Shown here piece after piece: positions 49,311-60,332 of a stretch of 64,000 nucleotides of DNA; position 1 is the stretch's first letter, and every line of letters begins with the position of its first letter. The translations under genes and the position numbers were made by a program. The notes below the pieces were generated by a model. The model made no database searches and was not told where the DNA came from. It was given only the letters and a program-made list of their open reading frames with translations. Source of the stretch: Aedes albopictus (Eukaryota; Arthropoda; Insecta; Diptera; Culicidae); contig NC_085137.1 of NCBI RefSeq assembly GCF_035046485.1, forward strand, positions 376,030,706 to 376,094,705, in the 5' to 3' direction.

Positions 49311-50215
49311 ATAAAAAAAACAGGCGAGGCTTTGTTCTCCAACCCCAGGCACTGACTGATATCGCTACCAGCGCAGTGTCTCTCCTTTATTCAATCTAGG
49401 TATAACTTATTTACAATTTATTTCCATTTACCTACCAGTTGATACCTAGCTCTCCACTGAGCTAACAACATGTTCTTATAATGACCTTACATTGTGACAC
49501 GGAATTCCTTACAGCAATAACATCAAACAAAGCTACATTTAATGTTTATCAAAGACTTTACAGAAATCGACAGGGAAGGAAAAAAATACATACAAAAAAA
49601 CCTTCGAAATAACTTATAGGAAAATGGGACAGAGAAGAAAGCTTAAAACTAATATCACAATACTACACGGCCAGATCTTGCAAGAGAGGATTCGAAGAGG
49701 AAGAGCAGCTTTGCAGGAATTTAGGAACCAGCCTCTGGAGCCAGTCGTCGAACCGTTCCACACCGGCAAGCCTGTGGACCTCGTCGGTCGGGTGGAAGGG
49801 GGGCAAATCCAGCATCATCTTTAAAAGGCGGTTTTGCTTGATTTGTATTTTGTTCCGGTGGCACTGTGCCCAGTCGAACCAAGCAGGGAACCCATACGCC
49901 ACCGTAGGCCGGAAAACGGTTTTGTAAAGGAGCAACTTGATAGTAGGATGCAGCCGAGAGCGCCTCTTGACAAGCGGGTAGAGAGTTTTTGTGAGGGTAT
50001 CACATTTCCGGATGCTGTTGGTCACATGGCAACCAAAGTTGAGTTTCTGGTCCAGGCACACGCCGAGGTATCCAACCGTAGCGGACCAAGGAATGTCGAC
50101 ACCATTGCAGGAAACTCGGTTTTAGGTGTGGCCGAGATAGATCTTGAAACAAGGACAAATGGATTAGTATTTCTAATTTTTTATTCGGTGTTCACTAGTT
50201 TGAAACAGTAAGGAC
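49311..50215 (-). pseudogene. Jockey-type LINE, 3' fragment
   Basis: On the minus strand from about 50140, the frame reads NRVSCNGVDIPWSATVGYLG, then DQKLNFGCHV, LYPLVKRRSRLHPTIKLLLY and FRPTVAYGFPAW, ending in a stop at 49663. This is the RT thumb and C-terminal region of a Jockey-clade element, remarkably well preserved for a fragment. A stop just upstream, near 50125, and the loss of everything 5' show it is truncated. Downstream to about 49311 the minus strand has a 3' UTR-like stretch with an AATAAA near 49390. Its exact 3' end is uncertain. Confidence 0.75.
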
Positions 50216-50540
50216 TAGGGTTCCGATGCATGGTCAATATCGGAATCATTTCTTGGCTTTATTGTTAGGGGATCCGATTTTGACTGAAAAAGGAGCGTGT
50301 TCAAAGCGGAACCTATCAATCAGAATCCTCCCTTGCGATTAAGTTGAAAATGACTACTGTAACAAAACCGAATACTTTATAACTTCTCAATGGCGATAAA
50401 GTAATACGACATGCACTATACAAAGGACACGGGATATACCACAATAGATCAATTTTGGTCGCAGTGGTTTATGTTCCGAACAGAAAAAAAAAATACACTT
50501 AGCTATAGCACTTCCGAAAACGTTCGTTTTTGTTCGTGCT

Positions 50541-50990
50541 CACGGTTGCAAAAATTCCGAAGCTTTCTTTTTGTCTTTTCACCATGGAAATAAGCCATAA
50601 CAGTGTGCACACCGCTTCTGACGTTCAAGCCACGGACGCTTCTGACGTTCACGGAGGCAATTGAAAAGAGAATAAAAATTCTCTCTTCGCTCACATCGGA
50701 GAGACGGCGAGGTTCAAACTCGGGTTCAAAAGCAACATTTTTTCAGTGGCCGGCACTCAAACGACAAAAATTCACCACGTTTGCTTATGGGCGAGTCGCA
50801 TTCATGCGGCCGGTGTTGAAATGAAGCATCCATCAGCGCAGAGCGTGTGTTGAGTGTTGATGATGGGACAGTCATTACCTCCACAATGTAGTTGAATTTT
50901 TCTGCGTTCACTTTCAGGCATCTCACAGCGGAGCTGAAAATGAATGTCAAAAGCATTCAGTTCAGCAGAAATGAGATTTTTTCAACCCTG
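50541..50990. mobile_element. hAT-type MITE, copy 2
   Basis: This 450-bp insert begins CACGGTTGCAAAAATTCC and ends TTTTTTCAACCCTG. It is flanked by an exact 8-bp duplication TTCGTGCT (50533-50540 and 50991-50998). It is collinear with 9780-10207 over nearly its whole length, sharing GCTTCTGACGTT, GCATTCATGCGGCCG and GAAGCATCCATCAGCGCAGA. The first inner base of the left end differs from the other copy (CACGG instead of CAGGG). Confidence 0.92.
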
Positions 50991-51252
50991 TTCGTGCTAC
51001 ACCGATGCAGCGCTTTTTCTGCACCGCGCATGATAGTGTAGCACTCAAAAAATCGGGAGTGTAGCTGGTGCACACCGTGTCCACCAATCAGCGTTTGCAA
51101 AGTTGTAAATATTTTGGTGTTTATTCACGCACACCAATGCCAAGTCTAGAAATCCCGAAAAACGATGGACGTAATATTGCATCTTGCTTTGCTCCTTAGA
51201 TAACCGTGCAAATGTTCAATCGTTTGAAATATTTGTTCACACGTCAAACGCC

Positions 51253-51734
51253 ATAGGAAGTAGCATGTAAACAAACCGATTATTCCATGCACCATCCAAA
51301 AAGTGTAATCGACGCTGAAAAATTCTAGCAGCGAAACGAACCAATGTATGCTAAAACTGGTGGGAACATATTGTGGTGGGACAAAAAATTTTTGCAGGGG
51401 GTCGAATACGGTGCAAAAGATGCAATAAATGAATCTTCTCAAAACACATCACTCCGACGTGTAATTTTTTTGAGTGTTCGTAGTCGCGAATCAATAGGAA
51501 GTAGCATGTAAACAAACCGATTATTCCATGCACCATCCAAAAAGTGTAATCGACGCTGAAAAATTCTAGCAGCGAAACGAACCAATGTATGCTAAAACTG
51601 GTGGGAACATATTGTGGTGGGACAAAAAATTTTTGCAGGGGGTCGAATACGGTGCAAAAGATGCAATAAATGAATCTTCTCAAAACACATCACTCCGACG
51701 TGTAATTTTTTTGAGTGTTCGTAGTCGCGAATCA
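51253..51734 (+). repeat. Perfect 241-bp tandem duplication
   Basis: 51253-51493 and 51494-51734 appear identical base for base, both starting ATAGGAAGTAGCATG and ending TAGTCGCGAATCA. No coding function is evident. Identity of two adjacent copies in a region of otherwise old, diverged repeats suggests a very recent duplication or an assembly artefact. Confidence 0.9.
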
Positions 51735-51744
51735 GAACCCATTT

Positions 51745-52655
51745 CTCGCGTTACATTTGAAAAGGGCCTATCCCTAAAATGTAAACAAATCGATTTTGAT
51801 ACCATTCCATAGCATCCCCTAACAGTAACTTACTGTGCAAACATCACCCGCCTAATCGTTAAACTTATCAGAATAAACCCCATCTTCAAAACGGCCAATC
51901 ACTGCTTTTCTCTCAATCATTCATAAGCCCGTGCTCCAAATGGGCCAGTAACGGTAAAATTTTGTTTACATTGGTAGGCCTTCTCGTTTAAAGGTCCGAC
52001 AACCGAAAATTTTGCGAACGGCTTCCGGCCGAGCGCCGAGCGAGAGAGAATTCTCTCTCTCAAAATGGGCCAAGCCTTGATTCACTGTCAACAACGGACT
52101 CACTTGGGGGGCCGAACCACGCTAAGAATATTTTAGAACGACTCACAATAAGGCCGACACCGGGTGAAACATTTCAAATTAGCTTAACATGCATTTTTCA
52201 TACTTTTTGATAAATTTTAATGCAATTTTGATTATTGATGCATAGATACATCTAATCTTGTGTCATCAGAGCGGAAAGCATGTTGAAAAATCCTCAAACT
52301 GAGAAATACGAATAGAAAATGTCTAGATTGAGTTTAAATAAGGGCGAAAGTAACATGATCGATTTCTCTTCATCGACTCTCTCTTCTTAAAATTAAACTG
52401 ACAAGATGCAAGTTTGATTAAACTTTTTTACGTTTGGACGCAAGATCGCATCCCAACCTAGCGTTTTATGGCTAAAAAGTTTAATCAATCTTGCATCTTG
52501 TCAGTTTAATTTGAAGAAGAGAGGGTCGACGAAGAGAAATCGATCATATTACTTTCGCCCTTATTTAAATTCAATCTAGATGTGATGGAAAATGTTTGCA
52601 TCGATTTTTCTTAATGTTTACGTTCTGGGGATAGGCCCTTTCCAAATGTAATGCG
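51745..52655. mobile_element. Inverted-repeat element, boundaries uncertain
   Basis: A block starting TTCTCGCGTTACATTTG and continuing AAAGGGCCTATCCCTAAAA at 51744-51790 reappears inverted at about 52603-52658 with a few changes. The inverted pair brackets about 0.8 kb without coding capacity. No clear target duplication was found, and a separate MITE (52326-52576) lies within it. Confidence 0.5.
52326..52576. mobile_element. Hairpin MITE, TA-flanked
   Basis: Long mirrored arms begin GATTGAGTTTAAATAAGGGC on the left and GATTGAATTTAAATAAGGGC on the reverse-complemented right, extending about 100 bp each. TA flanks both sides (52324-52325 and 52577-52578), within a palindromic TCTAGA that makes the exact duplication ambiguous. 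A one-armed relative is at 36404-36556. Confidence 0.8.
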
Positions 52656-52721
52656 AGAATTTTTGCCCTTTTCGCCAAAACTGATTTTTTATGTTACAAC
52701 CCTGCAGGAAGCACTACTGTT

Positions 52722-52753
52722 TATAAACAATCTTTTGTTTGATGTTTGTCTCA
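52722..52753 (+). promoter_or_regulatory. Possible TATA/initiator promoter of the TARBP1-like gene
   Basis: TATAAA at 52722-52727 lies 31 bases before the A of a CTCAGGA initiator-like motif (A at 52753), a canonical insect spacing. It is about 270 bp upstream of the start codon of the only recognised host gene. AT-rich DNA makes a chance match possible, and a 5' intron (an acceptor-like TTTTAG lies near 52953-52958) cannot be excluded. Confidence 0.35.
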
Positions 52754-53022
52754 GGAACTGTTTGACTGTTTCGCAAACTGCTGTGCAGCGTGCGTTTATC
52801 TGGTTTATTTTGTTCAGTTTGCTCGTGGCACGTTGTTGGACATTATTGGTAAAAGCACATTATTTTTTATTTGGATTTGTCTGCTCGACAGGCTTATCAT
52901 ATTTATTAACATAATCATTAAAATAATCCTCTGTTGGTTGTGAAACTTCATTTTAGGTAAAGGAAACGCCTTACTGCTTTTCTTGGCAGCTGTGAACATT
53001 ATTGCATACTTGCATACCAAAA

Positions 53023-54734
53023 ATGTGTGCATTGCATCGGAAAAATTTCGTTAGTGGATTGACGTCCAGAGATGTTAGCCAGTGCCAGCAGTTGCTGCTG
53101 TTTGCACGAAAAGATCCCCAGTTTGAAGCCAACGTTAGTCGACTGGAAAAACCGGCCCTAGAAGCAACGCTATCCCTATTGGTGTTAAAATTCCGACAGA
53201 AGGAAAGCGGTGGAACGGGACTTGATACGACGGATCGGGTCATTTCAATGGATAAGGTATTTGAACTCGTCGAACAAAATCATCTAATCTTGCAAAAGGA
53301 TCACGAATGCTTGAAGCTTCTGTTGAACATCTTGGCGCTGGCGGCAATGCTGGAAGATAAAAGCGCTGCAAAATTTGAGAGTTTCGTTGACAAGATGCAA
53401 AGCATATTCTTTGAGCTGCCGGTATTTTACGAGATTCTGAGGACATTGCTGCTAGTAGCGCAGGAACGAACACAATTACAGGATGGATTTCGACAGTTGA
53501 GAGCATGTGTACTGGTTAAAAACCTTCATTCCAATTCGCATTACATTCGCATGAAGTCTCTCGAATGCCTGCAGCTTTTGCTGAATTTTAATCCGGAGGT
53601 GGTCAATTTATGGCATGAGGTTATTGAAGATGACTGGTATATTGCTCAAGAGCATCGTATTTTCATGCTTTGTCATCTTGTTGAAACAGTAGTTCAAAAG
53701 AAAGATGAAGATTCGATACAACGCATTGTAAAATCAACGAAAACATGGGAACTAATAAGAGCAAGTTGCGAGTCGGAAGATCAGTTAAGCAGGAAGCAAG
53801 CTCTGTCAATCATCAAGAGTGTTGTAGCCTCAAGCAGGTTTATCAAAAATCCTGTTACGATTGATTTATTCAAATGGAACCAATCAGACGCAAAGAAACT
53901 AACTGAAGAATGGCATTGCTTTGTAACGATTGTTGAAGCTTTAAATGAATTGCAGACACACCTAGTAATGCCGTCCTTACCGTTAATTGAGAAACTCAGC
54001 CAAATAGGTGAAGACTGGAAGAGCTTGATTTTGACATTAATTTTAAAACACGAGAACTTGGCTGTTTGCTCTTGGGGAATTGATTACATGCTGGAGTCGA
54101 ATAGATTACTCATCGTTCGTCGATCAGAGTTGGACATTTTGATGCTACAGGCATTGAACAAAACGATGGTTGGACGATTTCAGGAATTCGAAAAGACAAA
54201 AAGGCTGCTAGTGCGCTATTACAGGGACACTATTGATGAAAAATCATTAAATACTCTGATCAGCGGCAAGTGGAAACCGGTTCTTTTATTGTGTATTCTG
54301 GAAGTTCTGGACCATCTACTGGATGCAGATGCCGCATTCCACGATCTAGTATCGAACTGTGAGCTCCGACTATTGTTAGATCAGTGCCTCGAGGTCAAGA
54401 ATGTGAACTTACGATTTCTGGCATCTTTACAACTTTCGCACATAGTACTCAAATTGTCAATCAGCAGAACGATTCCATTGAGTAGTGCTATGACATACCT
54501 GCTACCATCACTTGAAAGAGTAATCCAGCATAAATTTACTCAATTCGAAGAATGGAATCAAGTCCAGTCGCTCATTGATGATGATTGTTTTGAAGACCTC
54601 TTGAGCTGGGTTTCCTCCACAGAAGATAATACCTTGATTAGGTATGTGCTGGTCCCGTACCTGCAGAACGAACGGACGTCAACAGAGCTTCGGTTGAAGC
54701 GGATTGTTAAGCAGGATTTACTGCTGGCCATTAG
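53023..54734 (+). CDS. TARBP1: TARBP1/Trm3-like tRNA guanosine-2'-O-methyltransferase, exon 1
   Basis: The start is the ATG at 53023 (context CCAAAAATGTG). An in-frame TGA at 52993-52995 lies just upstream, and the open frame's apparent beginning at 53002 is only a TTG. The exon encodes about 570 residues, all predicted helical HEAT/ARM-like repeats. Family resemblance is clearest around residues 260-330, where a RKQA-S, a lone W in LFKWN, a later FVTIVEALNELQTHLVMPSL block and the HENLAVCSWGI block follow the order known for TARBP1. In that family the helical N-terminus precedes a C-terminal SpoU/TrmH knot that methylates G18 of some tRNAs. No catalytic motif is visible here. The exon ends in phase 2 at AG/GTAGGT. 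It is the only stretch in the window with clean codon usage over more than 1.5 kb. Confidence 0.85.
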
Positions 54735-54980
54735 GTAGGTACAGTTTGTTGAATGTTTGACCTGCAAATGATGTTAACATGTCTAGTTGATTGGCAAACA
54801 TCTGCTATTATTTAAAACTGTTTGTTTTACTTGTAATTGTAATTTTTATTGAAATCGATAACCGGTTAGTTTACACTTTTTGTCTGGTCAAGGAAACTAC
54901 TTTACTTGCCATTGAAGCTGACTTATGTATGTACATACAACAGCTTATATAGTAAAACTTGTTATTTTTCCCTGTTTCAG

Positions 54981-55886
54981 AATTCTTCATTATGAAGGAA
55001 ACCTATCATTTAGCGAAGCCGAATTAAAATACAACCTTGAATCACTGCTGGAGGATTTTACCCAGGACACGGACATTAAAATCACCCTCAAATCGCTGGC
55101 GATTTTGAAGGAAGTCGCCCAGAACGTCCATCTACTACCCTTGATCGAGGACATAAACCAACGCCTGGCCGAGATTCTTCGCCAAAGACTAGATGAACTG
55201 AAGTATACATCACCCGACATTGCCGTTACGGTTCAGCTGGTGCATCTGTTCGTACTGCTGGAACGAGTGGACATGGTGGATCTATTTTTCGCTACCTTTT
55301 CGTTGGATGAGCTGATTAAAACTAGTGAAATGCACAGAAGCCGTCATAGCTTGTACGAGTCGGCCGCCAGCACAGTGAGCGGCATTTTCCTGTTTAGGCT
55401 ACGATGCCATTCCGGGGACGTGTCGGTTAAAAACCGAATTGTGGAAGACTTTGCCAAGCTGATGGCAATTGGAGACGCACATGTGCTGTTCAATACAAAG
55501 GAAATGGTTTCGTTCATGTTTGAAAATAAAATGATAAATCTGAACGAGGACTCAGAATTTGACCGTCTTCAGTCGGTGATCTCCCACGGGAATAAATGCG
55601 TGAAGGAATATCCGGAAATGATGAACAGCTTCGTTGACATCTTATTTGCACCATGCGTTGCTGTTGCCGAATCACAGGCAAGGGGGACCAACCGCTGGAT
55701 GAACACAGTGGTTTCCAATTGGTGCGAGTTTCCGCTACCATTGTTTGCTGAGTGGCGTATCCCGGCAAATGTGATATTCGAGAAGGTGCTTTTGTTGCCA
55801 ATTGAAACATTGCTTGATTGGAATTTATTTGGAAGTTGCCTGATGATCGGGCTTCTCTTTGGAAAAGCACACGAGCGAGAGCAGAG
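54981..55886 (+). CDS. TARBP1: TARBP1/Trm3-like methyltransferase, exon 2
   Basis: A 246-bp intron (donor GTAGGT at 54735, acceptor CCTGTTTCAG ending 54980) precedes it. The junction codon is AGA, giving AIRILHYEG. The exon adds about 302 residues of helical repeats, including TQDTDIKITLKSLAILKEV and VSNWCEFPLPLFAEW. Its end, LFGSCLMIGLLFGKAHEREQR, parallels the human TARBP1 block that ends in a D/E-Q-R-L/I-V sequence. The donor is AG/GTGAGT at 55887. The pairing of splice phases (2 and 2) and the continuing homology support the model. Confidence 0.85.
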
Positions 55887-55942
55887 GTGAGTGGTTTTGC
55901 ATTTTCGACATGTTTGGAGTTTAATGTATTCTTATCTTTTAG

Positions 55943-55984
55943 GATTGTGGATGAAGCTTGTAAGGCCAGCAATTTCTTTGCCAC
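55943..55984 (+). CDS. TARBP1: TARBP1/Trm3-like methyltransferase, exon 3 (42 bp)
   Basis: After a 56-bp intron (acceptor TTATCTTTTAG ending 55942), 14 codons encode IVDEACKASNFFAT together with the split R and T codons. They continue the QRIV- block known in the family. The donor CAC/GTAAGT at 55985 is strong. No continuation exon was found in the remaining 8 kb on the + strand, so the rest of the protein, including the SpoU/TrmH domain, should lie beyond the window. Confidence 0.75.
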
Positions 55985-56494
55985 GTAAGTGTTGTTCTTA
56001 GATATTTTCAAATTTTTAAAGAATTCTCGATTTTTTTTTATTTTTGTTACATTTTCATATCGGCCCCAACTGTAAGGAGGAGGCACCTATTTAGAAAACG
56101 GCATTTGAAGATTAAAAATTCGTTTCCTATGTAAAACATTGGAGAAAAACAACACCATGAGTTGAAAATTATTTCTATCGTCTCGAAATTTCAACGGATT
56201 GCTTTGAACTTTACTGCCGTGAATCGCATATCAGTCCCATTTTTGCTGGATTTCCTATGCAAATGGGAAAGATATACGATTCACGGCAGTTTAGTGCATA
56301 GCTTTGAAAAAATCTTAGGTTCTTTACAAAATTATCCAGTTGCGTGTTGTGCTATGTGGGTTAATTTTGAGAAATTCTCCATACATTTATTCGCGAAAAA
56401 CAATATAATGTATTGTGTTTTATGAGACATTATAGAGACATTTTCCAATATGAAACAATATATCCTAATGTTTTTTTTATTATTTTTATTATGA
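55985..56494 (+). other. Start of a large intron of the TARBP1-like gene
   Basis: From the GTAAGT donor onward the sequence is AT-rich and non-coding. An ORF at 56162-56425 has no domain and no splice support. All features listed from here to the window end would be intronic if the gene continues on the + strand. Confidence 0.5.
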
Positions 56495-56680
56495 TTCCTC
56501 AAGGAATTTCTCCGGAGGAATTCCTGGAAGAATCTCCGGAGGAATTCCTGGAGGAATTTCTGAAATAATTCCGGGAGAAATCTCCGGAGGAATTTCTGGA
56601 GGAATCTCCGAAGAAACCTCCGGAGGAATTCCTGGAAGAATCTCCGGAGGAATTCCTGGAGGAATCTCCGGAAGGTTTTT
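56495..56680. repeat. Well-preserved GAATTCC-type array
   Basis: About eight regular 24-bp units of the form GGAGGAATTCCTGGAGGAAT then CTCC. This is the most regular block in the window and shows the basic unit best. It sits in the TARBP1-like intron. Confidence 0.85.
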
Positions 56681-57087
56681 CTTAGTTACCGCCGTCCGCT
56701 GTAGAAAAAATTACCGGTTGGTTCGAGAGTTGAACATAGAATGACAGTATTATTTTTCAATGTATAATATAGGGTTACCGTGCGAGCACCATATTCTGAA
56801 CAGTCGGCCAATCCAAAATAAATTTTTCTCTTATGAAGCAATATATTGAATCGAGAGTTGATGTGTTAATTTTATTGAGCACCTATATAATCCAATCGTC
56901 ATAAAACATATCGTTTTTGACTCAACTGTGAACGTAGTGAATGTGTTTGTACGTAGATAGTAACAATGTGTGTTCAGAATTAGGACCACGGCTTGGTATC
57001 CATAATTAGGAACACGTCGTCCACTAACAAAAATATGTCTAGATCATGGACTGCAAGTTTTTATGAGGTTTAATTTATTTTATACAT
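56681..57087. other. Intronic spacer
   Basis: AT-rich sequence with no supported feature. Confidence 0.45.
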
Positions 57088-57830
57088 TTAGCTAGACAAG
57101 CTCTTCACCGGTAGTTTATTGAGGTGCGCGTACCTTGCTGCCAGCTCTGAATAGTCCATCGTCTGTGTTGGTAGGCCAAGATTATCTACGGATAATTTGT
57201 ATCGCTTGCTTCCGCCGGCTTCGCATATTTCCATCTCAACTACTTCCGCACCCGTAATCGTCTTGTTGATGCCCCCGGTCCATTCGATGTGCAACGTTTC
57301 CATCTCTCCATTGACCCCAAGAGCGTCTGTTATCGTTCAATGAGAGTGACCGATGATCCATCGTCGAGGAACGCGAACGTGTTGACCCGACCAGATTTCC
57401 CAAACAAGGTAACCAGAAGAATACGGAAGAGCGTCGAGGAGGATAGTTGACGATGAACTGTTACAACAGCATTCGTAGCCTTCGTCTCCGATGGCGGCTC
57501 AAAATGAAGCAGCCGGTGATGTCGCTTAGGGCAGTCGTTGATTCCACAGAGTTCATCTCTGCATGGCCAACGAGCATGAGATGTTAGGCAACGAGCACAA
57601 AGTTTATGCACTTTCACTGCCTTCCATCTGCCATCCAAATCCAGTCGCTTGAAGGACGAGCAGTTCTCGATTTGGTGGTTCTCAGCGTTGCATACTGGAC
57701 ACAGTTTACCACTGCTCTTGTTGATCTCCCTCTCAATCTGCTTTCCACTGCTCGTTGCAGCTTTCTCTGCTTCTTCTCGTCGGCTGCCTTTCGGCTGGTT
57801 CGCTGCCCAGCACGGAGGAAGTTAGGCGTT
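57088..57830 (-). pseudogene. BEL/Pao zinc knuckle and aspartic protease segment
   Basis: The frame contains CPVCNAENHQIENC (knuckle, near 57660-57705), a second Cys/His cluster (CARCLTSHARWPCRDELC, near 57540-57595) and the protease start FAFLDDGSSVTLIER (near 57330-57375). A single-base frameshift near 57325 then leads into a DUF1758-like tail ending at a stop at 57088. The rest of pol is missing. Confidence 0.75.
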
Positions 57831-58834
57831 CGACACTGTTAGGCATTTGTTAGGTATGTTGCTCATCGAAAAATTTCGGAAAGCATAAATCATAACCCCG
57901 AAATTATGCTGAGTGTTCGATTTTTTCGCGCATCGTCGACAGTTGCCGAAAAGGCAGTCAAAAAAGCAACAAAGCATCAGTTGTAAATAAAAATCGGGTC
58001 CGTCGGTCGAGAAAATAAGAAGAGTTGCGCGTCCGGTTTGTTCTCGTCTTACTGTCGCCGGGACCAGAATCATCGCCGGAATTGATTACGGTAAACTTGT
58101 CGTTTGGTCGCGTCGTGTCGGTGGAGTCATTAGGGGTAAATTCCCGTAGAAACTTGTGAATCAATTTTTGTAAAGATCTCTGCAGAAATATCCGATAGAA
58201 TTACTGGAGGAAAGAACGAAGTAATTTGTATAGGCAACTCCAACGGAAGCTAACGATCCCTCCGCATCTGGTGGCAGGAATGAGAAACCTATGAAAAGAG
58301 GGGCTCCGCCAAAATTTGCCATTGCGCAGCATAGGCAAACTGCACTTTTTTCACTTTTTCATATCGAATTCCGCATCGTAGAGGAACAAACGAGCACTTT
58401 TTGAAAAGAAAATCTAATTCTCTTTCAGATGCGCTTAGATCCGGTAGGTACATACGAACAACTTACGTGATTAATTTGAGGAGCTCTTGCTATGCCTCCG
58501 GCGGGCAATCTTCCGGATTTTTTGTTAGCTGGTCAACCCGGTGTCTGTCGCCGTGGGCATCGAGATTGATGATAATAAAAGCCACTACCAATGGAAAATA
58601 GCAACCACCAAGGCAAAATATGAGTTAATTTTGAAAACGAAAAATTGAATTTTTGATGTAAACAAACGATTTTCACCTTATCTCACTTAGCGCCTCTACA
58701 ATTGGGGGTCATCCGAATTCACCTATAAAAACTGCTTGTGTGAATCTGTGAACAAACTTTTAAAATAATTTGTGGATTCAGTCCTATCTCTCCCAAGGAA
58801 CTCTGCAGAAAATTCATAAATAAAATCTAATAAT
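57831..58834. other. Non-coding insert within the BEL/Pao relic
   Basis: This part separates the DUF1759 segment from the zinc knuckle. The minus strand at 57958-58164 has a short open frame without domains. A weak repeat-like GGAAGAATT pattern at 58165-58220 may be GAATTCC-type. Confidence 0.4.
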
Positions 58835-59095
58835 TAAAACTAAAATTAAAATTTAAATTTAAATTTAAATTTAAATTTAAATTTAATTTAAAATTAAAAT
58901 TAAAATTAAAATTAAAATTAAAATTAAAATTAAAATTAAAATTAAAATTAAAATTAAAATTAAAATTAAAATTAAAATTAAAATTAAAATTAAAATTAAA
59001 ATTAAAATTAAAATTAAAATTAAAATTAAAATTAAAATTAAAATTAAAATTAAAATTAAAATTAAAATTAAAATTAAAATTAAAATTAAAAGTAA
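58835..59095. repeat. (ATTAAA)n hexanucleotide microsatellite
   Basis: A nearly uninterrupted run of about 40 copies of the hexamer ATTAAA (with a short ATTTAA-variant stretch at its left end) spans roughly 260 bp. Open frames through it are simple NF or IL dipeptide repeats and are not genes. Confidence 0.95.
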
Positions 59096-59130
59096 AACGG
59101 GCTCCAAGTTTGTTACTAAATATGTTTCGT

Positions 59131-59224
59131 CCAGCTTTCATTCGAGGCAAGAGTATGGTTGTAGTAGTGAACATCGACAAAAGTTCACTACTACAATCAC
59201 ACTTCTTGCTCGGATGACAGCTGG
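59131..59224. repeat. 42-bp-arm hairpin
   Basis: Arms 59131-59172 and 59183-59224 pair over about 42 positions with a few mismatches, around a 10-nt loop (ATCGACAAAA). The loop-proximal 16 bases (TGTAGTAGTGAAC and neighbours) pair perfectly. The size and mismatch pattern resemble a microRNA precursor, but a miniature element is equally possible. Confidence 0.65.
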
Positions 59225-59249
59225 AATGAAAACAAGCAGCATAAAATCT

Positions 59250-59613
59250 ATGCCTAACATTCGTCTAACAGCCCATACTAAAACATGTCTAACGTTAGTC
59301 TAATGTTAGACTAACAAACATGTTTCGAATTTGCAACATGTCTAACAAAAGTGTGTCATATCTGTCTAATTTTAGACTAACATTAGCCAAAAGTGAGACA
59401 AAAAGTTAGCCTAACATGCTGGCCAGTTAGTCTCACATTAGGCTAATGTTATACCCCGGACAGACATGTGATACGAGTGTGATTCCTGTACAACGGTACG
59501 CAGTGTCAAGAAAATTCTGACAAGACTGACTTCAACTGAGAGAATTTTCAGTATGGCACTCATTTCAAGCGCAATTGTACAGTGATTCTGGTATCACATG
59601 TGTGTCATAAGTA
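59250..59613. repeat. GTCTAAC-rich palindromic cluster and possible MITE
   Basis: 59250-59455 carries many copies of TCTAAC/GTTAGA and AGCCTAAC/GTTAGGCT in both orientations, including the palindrome-like GTCTAATGTTAGAC. 59455-59613 is bordered by mirrored ACATGTGATAC blocks with CTGTACAA further in, a probable MITE of about 160 bp without a clear duplication. Confidence 0.5.
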
Positions 59614-59618
59614 TTAGG

Positions 59619-60332
59619 CTAACCCTCCGTACTGGGTGAGACGTGTGCGTTCACGAAGGAGCGCTCCTTCTGCCGACTTCGTTCATTCTTCACTGCTTTC
59701 TGATAGAGAGCCCAGCTGAACTTCACCGTCGCCGGTAGTTTGTCAACCAGCTCTTGAAGAAGGATCGGGTTTGCCAAATGTCTTTCTAAAGCAACCGCCT
59801 TCAAGTGCCCGCAGAGGTTCTGGACTACTAGACCGAAGCTAACAAGAGTCTCCAACCGGTCTGGTTTCGGTGGAGGTGTTGAACGAACCTTGGCGATCAT
59901 GTTGTTGACGATCTGTTCCGGGCGCCCATACAGTTGCTGAAGGGTGGACACAACCTGGGGCACGGTAGAAGGGTGGAGTAGGAAGCTTCCCTTTAGACTT
60001 CGTTGTAGGCGAAGAAGATTCTCGGAATTGGTATACCCGCAAGTGTCCGTGGAATGCCGGTAGCTGCTAATGAACAGCGGCCAATCGATCGGATCACCAG
60101 AGAAAATGGGAAGCTCTTTAGTCACCACCTGCCTTGTCGCTAGTTGTTGCGACGATGGTCCAAGCTGATCACCTGGAAAAGGCGATCGCAATGCCTGAGA
60201 ATACGTGTGCGGATGGATAGTTGGTGCAGAAGTATAGACATTCGAAGCGAAGGGAACTGAAGGTGGATTGTTCGTTTCCCAACCAGAGGATCCATGGTGC
60301 GCCATTGAATTCCACTGACTGTTGGATAACAC
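59619..60332 (-). pseudogene. BEL/Pao gag core (DUF1759-type)
   Basis: The 237-codon frame contains LPIFSGDPIDWPLFISSY, NLLRLQRSLKG and LYGRPEQIVNNMI, in the order typical of the DUF1759 gag region. It is the best preserved part of the relic. The frame ends in unrelated sequence at 59619, where a later insert begins. Confidence 0.85.

Noticed and set aside
53002..53022. An earlier start for the TARBP1-like protein at 53002
   Set aside because: The codon there is TTG; the first ATG in frame is at 53023 and a stop lies at 52993.
58827..59180. ORFs made of NF or IL dipeptide repeats
   Set aside because: They are translations of the (ATTAAA)n microsatellite.
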